NCBI GenBank assembly: GCA_963971225.1
Contig: OZ020267.1
Span: 112,602,936 to 112,666,935, forward strand
Source of the DNA: Melieria omissa
Lineage: Eukaryota; Arthropoda; Insecta; Diptera; Ulidiidae
Direction: 5' to 3'
Length of the DNA stretch: 64,000 nt
Position numbers and translations under genes: made by a program. Position 1 is the stretch's first letter. Each line of letters begins with the position of its first letter. The notes beneath the pieces were generated by a model. That model saw nothing but the letters and a program-made list of their open reading frames with translations. It was not told the origin of the DNA and did not search any database. This document shows, piece after piece, positions 59,119 through 64,000 of this stretch.

Positions 59119-59506
59119 TCAGACATGGGGGGACCTACAGAGCGACTATTCATAGGTATATTTAATTATAATTAAATGACACTCATACGCCACGTTGCGC
59201 TGCGCAAAAAAATGAACATATCGCCATTACACAGTTTGAATGTATTTTTTTTGGTTTGGTGTCTTAAGCAAATTTGTTGGTCGTTAAAATATCTACAACC
59301 TTGCCGAAGACAGTAAAGCGATATTCGCAACGATTTAGGACCTATTAGCATTTAAACGTTCGAAGACTTAAGCGACGAACTCGACTAAAATGAGCAAACT
59401 TCACAGTCGAATTTCTCTTAAACTAGAGCCAATCCAGCCAAACGGCTGATGGATCTCAACTCAGTATACCTATAGAAAAGTCACCCAGTAGGTCCCCCAT
59501 GTCTGA
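59119..59506. mobile_element. 388-bp inverted-repeat element, superfamily unassigned
   Basis: TCAGACATGGGGGGACCTAC at the left matches, inverted, TCAGACATGGGGGACCTAC at the right (one G fewer). Weaker matching continues through TGACT, TTC and ATAGGTATA, about 45 bp in total. No clear target duplication was found. The interior has no coding content. Confidence 0.75.
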
Positions 59507-60840
59507 ATTTTAGACTTGCACAATGTTATTATTCTGTCAACGTTACACCATTTTTCAGTTGCTAAAATTTCAATGCGCTTCGTATCTTACTCAGAGTTTC
59601 ACCAACTAAAAAGCGTTGATCACAAACACCTCTCGCAAGCCTCCCTTCCCACCATTCAACAACAACACACAGGCTTACAAGTCTTTGCTGCAATTTCGAA
59701 CAACCAACACCAACACATATCTGACAGATGCTCTGCGCCGCCCAGAAACGTGTTGAGCTTTTGGTTTTAGGCGGCGCCGCACGTATACAAAAAATTGCCA
59801 ACTTTTTAGCTGCACATATTTAAGATTGTCACCGCTAAATACTAACTTAGCTCGCCAGCTGAGCGCAACTCCTTGGTTGATTTATTTGCAAATTTTGTCA
59901 CATGCCGCCTGTCACATATGAAAGACTCGAGCCACGAGACTCGAACTCCTTCTAACTCCTCGCCTTCGAACCTATCTTTCGGCGCCTGCACAGCGCTCTG
60001 TGTGCGGGCGCAAACTTTTACCAAGTCATAACTTTTAGTGCAAAGCACAAGAAATCATACAAAACATATATAAACAGAGTAAATATAAATGCGCATAGCA
60101 GCGACAGCAACAACATAAATTTAAGCAAAAAAATATATAAGCAAGAAAAACCATAAACTTATGCTACACCATTTTGGGCGGTGTTAATAATAAACGCAAA
60201 GTTTTCACTTCCTACAAAAGCTGCGCTGCGCTGCGGCCGATGGCAGCGCAAAAGAAAAAAGAACTGCTTTGCGCAAAAGTTTTGCGGAAAACCAGGCACC
60301 GACTTTGGAAAAATTTCAACGTATTGCGTGCAGCACAGACGTACGAACTGACACACAAACTGAATGCTGAATGAAGGGACGGACGGACGGACACATGGAG
60401 CGAGTACAGCGCGTGCAGCGGATGCGCGTACGAGTGCGCGTAGATTTTAATAGTTTGCACTAACTTTACAGAGTCTTCTCATGGCGCACGAGCGGAGCAG
60501 CGTGGGGCAAGTTGCGAGACGTTTGGTGTTGCCTTGTTGCCTATTGTACAACGTGAGGTTATCTGTGGTACTTAACTGCTTGATGGCCAAAGTGCGATGA
60601 GGGTGAAGTCGGATAATTGGGAGGCTGACGAATTAGAGACGCCGGTGTTTCGTGTTTAGTCTAAACTTTGATACCAACTTATATGATAATCAGGCACGTG
60701 GGTGTCTTTGAACGATTTTTTAGTTTTTATGAGGAAACAACTTTTAAGCATTAACCAAAATAAATAGAAAATAAGTGTTATTTTTATAAGACTTTAATAT
60801 TTATTTTATGGAAAAAAATTCTTGCCTACCCACTGGGCCT
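59507..60840. other. GC-richer non-coding island
   Basis: 59520-60640 is repeat-poor with GGACGGACGGAC at about 60377-60390 and ATATATAA words near 60060-60140. Short frames on both strands are not recognised. Confidence 0.35.
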
Positions 60841-60856
60841 TGATTGTTGGGACTTT

Positions 60857-60957
60857 TGCCGCAGTGGCCAAAATGAAAGGAGGAAGAGGTCATTAGTCAT
60901 CTTCTTTACCATTGTCCGACTCTATCTGAAAGTTGGAAATACTTACGAGTAGGCTCT
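60857..60957 (+). pseudogene. Small LINE fragment (C-terminal Cys/His segment)
   Basis: Allowing one frameshift, the + strand reads CRSGQNE, then EEEVISHLLYHCPTLSESWK. This is the C-terminal zinc-knuckle segment seen also at 18980-19020 (CRSCGDEKEVETIQHFLCHC) and 11155-11382. Only about 100 bp are preserved, in the opposite orientation to the other two LINE remnants. Confidence 0.55.
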
Positions 60958-61013
60958 CAGATCAGTCAACATCAGAGACTTACCAAAATTTGTTCACAAA
61001 GTAAATTGGCTTA

Positions 61014-61182
61014 CAGTGGCGGATTCAGGGGGGTTTTGGGGGTTAAAACCCCCGAAATATTAGGATCGACTTTAAAACTAACTACAAATTAAAAGGCTAC
61101 AAACATACTAACTACAAATTTTATAAATATTAAAGAATTACTTTTTGAAACCCCCCGAAATATTTTCCTGAATCCGATCCTG
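61014..61182. mobile_element. Short hAT MITE, family A copy 3
   Basis: CAGTGGCGGATTCAGGGGGG to CTGAATCCGATCCTG is flanked by a perfect 8-bp duplication TTGGCTTA (61006-61013, 61183-61190). The interior shares, in inverted order, GATCGACTTTAAAA / ATTAAAGAATTACTTTTTGA-like words with copy 1. Confidence 0.95.
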
Positions 61183-61240
61183 TTGGCTTATATAGCCTCC
61201 GACTTGCTTGAAAGTCAAAAAACCTTTTTTCACCACAACG

Positions 61241-62114
61241 CACAGTGATTCGTTCCAATATTCAAAAAATGTATAGTCTCAGAATTTAACGATTTTGATG
61301 TCATTTAAAAGGTAAAACGCCAACTAATAAAACCCAAAAAAATCTGTGCGACAAAATAATAAGTGCACGTGTAAGAGTTACTCAAAGTCGGAACTTTTTT
61401 CACAAAAAATTTTAAACACATATTTTCTGTTTTTTAATCTGTTGAGTCTGTTGACTTTCAACACAGATAAAGAAATGATGTAGCCATTTTCGCTTTTAAT
61501 TTTTTCTCTAAATTTGCAAAGTTGAGGCTTTTACATCACTTTTAATTGAAAATATTTTTCTAAATTAAAAATCTGATAATTGACAAAACTTAGAGGAAAA
61601 TATCAAAAAAGTATGTTCCTGAATTTTCTTTTAAATTTTAAGAAGCACTCTTTCTTTGTCGGATAATGTAATTACATCCTCCGATATCTTCCGATCTCAG
61701 AAAATAAATCTATTTGAAAAGTGGTCTAAACACCCATTTTTCGACAACATTTCTGTTTCTCATCTCTTAAAGTTTGCAATCAGCATGAAAAATTGAGAAA
61801 AATGCAAAAAAGCAAAAGATACGTCTAATATTATCGTTTTTATTGCAAAACTAAAGAGTCCTAAGACAATTTCTGTTACTCTTTGCAATTATCAATGTTG
61901 ATGTTACCGATTAAATGTAGAATCTGAAAAATTCAATTAATACACTTTGTGTTATGGCTCACTAAAAATGACGAAATTTGCAAATTTAAGTCTCAGGCAT
62001 TGTCAAACTACAACAGTTTAAGAAAAACTAACTAACTAACAAGTATACCAAATTTTACGAAGAACGGACCACTCCTTCTAATTTTGTCCCGCGGTATGGA
62101 GTCGAATCACTGTG
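61241..62114. mobile_element. Transib-like element, non-autonomous
   Basis: The ends CACAGTGATTCG and CGAATCACTGTG are perfect 12-bp inverted repeats, and the match resumes after a 2-bp gap (TTCCAATA against ACTCCATA). A 5-bp duplication CAACG lies directly outside both ends (61236-61240, 62115-62119). A 5-bp GC-containing duplication plus a CACAGTG start, identical to the heptamer of V(D)J recombination signals, is the signature of Transib, the superfamily related to RAG1. No transposase frame is present in the 874 bp. The AT-rich interior is unrecognised. Confidence 0.75.
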
Positions 62115-62119
62115 CAACG

Positions 62120-63794
62120 GGCAGATTCTGTGACCCAATTGTATCTTTCTTCTTAGGGAAAATTTCTCATTCAGACAGCCACTTCAACCTAACCTAACCT
62201 CCTTCTTGAATCAATTAATTCGCAAATGCGTTGCCAAAAACACGAACCCCACTTTGCTTGTTGCATCTTGATGATTTAGTAAATTTGCATTGATTATATG
62301 GTTCACAGACTGCAATCCAAATGCCTTGACGCAGACTTCTCTGACAGCTTGAAATTAAAAAAAAAAGCAAAAATACAAATTTTCACTTATTTATTAATAG
62401 AAATGCGAGGCAATAAAATCGCTTGCAGCATAAGAAACAAACATTTGTGGTCGACTGCAAACACTTTGTGCACAGTGTGACAGATACAAAGTCGCGCACA
62501 GCAATGGCGACGGCGAGCGGAAATCAGTGCGCAATAAATTTGAATTTATGTGTTGCCATTTAAATCGAATAAATGGCATCGTTGGCGCTGTTGCTGGTCG
62601 AGATTGCGGCCATTTATGTTGCCACTACATGTGGTTAATGAACACTCGCGCACAGCGACCAAGCCGCAGCACATAAATTGGCTGCTAAAGTAGGGAATTA
62701 TGCTGCCGGCGGTAGCACTTTCTAAATTTTAAATGTGTGCGAGTTTGTGTGTGGGTGTGTGCACATGATGAGAGTAAAAGTAATATTAAATGATATATGC
62801 ACTAATCGGCATTAACAGGTTGCAGTGGTAAGCTGTTAGAGCCACAAGTATGGAATAAGTAGGCTTAACTCACTCAGGGCCCCATGGAACCTGTGTGTCA
62901 CATCCAAAGCTATGACAAAACGATCCTTTCAAATTTATTTATTTGTTTTAAATTGCATACGTTTAAGGCTGCATTTCATATACAAACAAAAAACAAAGAA
63001 ACTGTCAATAACTGCAATCGAGGCGCAGCTTTGAAAAGGATAAACACCCCATTTACATGTCTCATTATCAGCCGCTCGCACCTGAGCATTGCTTGGCTGT
63101 GATATCCACTCGCTGCAATGTAACAATGGAATCAGTCTCGTGTGCACTGGCAATGGTTGTGTCAATTTAATTTACCATCTCCTATGTTCGTGCACATGTA
63201 AACATCAGACACCCACACACACACATACCGACGTAATGAAACTAAATTAGAACAATTGAATTGTAAATTTGTAACATTGGCACCGGGCTTCGCCGGTAGC
63301 CACTGACAACCTCTAACAATGCCAACAACGACAATGCAACGACGCCACACGACAACCGAAAAAATGCTTTAAATGTTTGTCACGTAGCTTTCAATTTAGT
63401 GTGTAGGTTTGTATGTTTATGTGGGTCGTCTGCTGCTGGGCTCTTTTGCCGCTCGACAGTTGTACACGTTGTAGTTGTAGCGTTCTTTTGTTAGTCAACG
63501 CTGAGCTACTCAGCAACAAGCAGACAAACCAAATTACATATATACATACAAACATATATAGTTACATGTAAAGGTATACATAGTATCATTTATATACATA
63601 GTTACATTCACTCGTATGTGGGTAGTTTTCTGCTTGAGGGTGTAGCTACGTTCAGTGTTGCCACACTGTCAAGCGGCTCTTCTCGACATCATCTCACCCC
63701 TCTGGAAGCAAGTCTCACTTTTGCCCACAACTATTCTCGCATTGAATTTCTTCTTTATTTTTACTGATTTTCGGTCGGCAAAAATCCACTTAGT
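62120..63794. other. Non-coding DNA, mostly repeat-poor
   Basis: CAACCTAACCTAACCT lies at 62187-62202, preceded by CAGACAGCCACTTCAAC, which also occurs (one change) before the AGGTTAGG words at 18616. This suggests a shared repeat end. The rest, with TATACATACAAACATATATA near 63540-63600, has regulatory or intergenic texture and no gene. Confidence 0.4.
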
Positions 63795-64000
63795 TTAACC
63801 CTCCTCGCGGGTGCCGACCGGGCAATGGGCACCGCCGTGTCTATGCGCAGGTAAACTGGCAAAGCACGGCGATGTCTAGCTAAGAGTGAGGTGGGGCTCC
63901 ACAAGTCATGCCTGAGGTCCAGCTTACATGCCGCCCGAGGGGTGGCTTGTGGAGTCCTACCTCAGTCACGCTAAGTGGTGCCTGGCGGGTAGGCATAAAA
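63795..64000. repeat. GC-rich hairpin-forming repeat, cut by the window end
   Basis: It starts at TTAA (63795-63798) followed by CCCTCCTCGCGGGTGCCGAC. Inverted arms GGTGCC / GGGCACC are near 63811-63830. A longer stem pairs 63886-63905 with 63946-63965 (18 of 20 positions, core CTCCACAAG / CTTGTGGAG). Composition contrasts sharply with its left flank. It may be the start of a mobile element or a structured RNA-derived repeat; it cannot be classified from the visible part. Confidence 0.45.

Noticed and set aside
1..64000. tRNA, rRNA, CRISPR arrays, LTR retrotransposons
   Set aside because: No cloverleaf with intact acceptor stem, no rRNA-like block, no regularly spaced short repeats and no paired LTRs were seen; the only A/B-box pair belongs to the SINE at 35935-36237.

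Overview
This window looks like a euchromatic, mobile-element-rich stretch of a higher-fly (Diptera) genome, most likely a tephritid fruit fly (Bactrocera, Zeugodacus or Ceratitis type). The reasons are the short AT-rich introns, the fly-type start context, abundant CA and TATG/CATA microsatellites, CAACAA runs, and degenerate mariner, hAT and R1-type elements. A tRNA-derived SINE also resembles a repeat I recall from tephritids. The species call is inference. There is no operon, CRISPR array, rRNA or bacterial feature.

Only one convincing host protein gene is present: a three-exon, minus-strand F-box-like/leucine-rich-repeat gene at 24693-26172 (448 codons, introns of 75 and 58 nt, intact frame). 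Everything else is non-coding DNA and dead or non-autonomous mobile elements. Most long ORFs here are chance frames.

Layout. 1-5.3 kb: non-coding DNA with a 915-bp foldback element (1556-2470). 5.8-6.5 kb: a pentanucleotide satellite. 9.6-10.3 kb: an internally deleted mariner. 11.1-12.1 and 18.7-20.2 kb: two degenerate LINE 3' ends with RNase H, on the minus strand. 14.5-16.5 kb: a hAT remnant carrying a second TIR element and flanked by a 45-bp near-perfect palindrome of host DNA. 21.4-28 kb: tandem repeats, the F-box gene and TTAA-bounded elements. 30-40 kb: a TA-flanked MITE, a widely separated inverted pair of 520-bp repeats, small hAT MITEs and the SINE. 41-44.5 kb: a tandem duplication, a perfect TTAA MITE and AT-rich DNA. 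47.9-50.9 kb: a three-level nest (Tc1/mariner DD37E element, PIF/Harbinger-like element, hairpin MITE). 53.4-55.8 kb: an AT-rich 9-bp array holding a MITE. 57-62.1 kb: hAT, TTAA, inverted-repeat and Transib-like elements. 63.8 kb to the end: a GC-rich hairpin-forming repeat cut by the window edge.

Between the repeats lie GC-richer, repeat-poor islands (about 4.2-5.3, 13.3-14.5, 22.4-23.2, 28.2-29.8, 31.1-31.8, 34.1-35.4, 37.3-38.4, 44.5-47.4, 51.5-53.4, 55.9-57.1, 59.5-60.7 and 62.2-63.7 kb). They have the texture of fly intergenic or intronic regulatory DNA. I cannot assign them to a gene; the window could be the intron or flank of a large developmental gene. I found no wholly new molecular system. 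The most unusual signals are the palindromic host flank at the hAT insertion, the resolved nested transposons, the Transib-like element with RSS-like ends, and a recurring TTAA-CCC end followed by a short palindrome.
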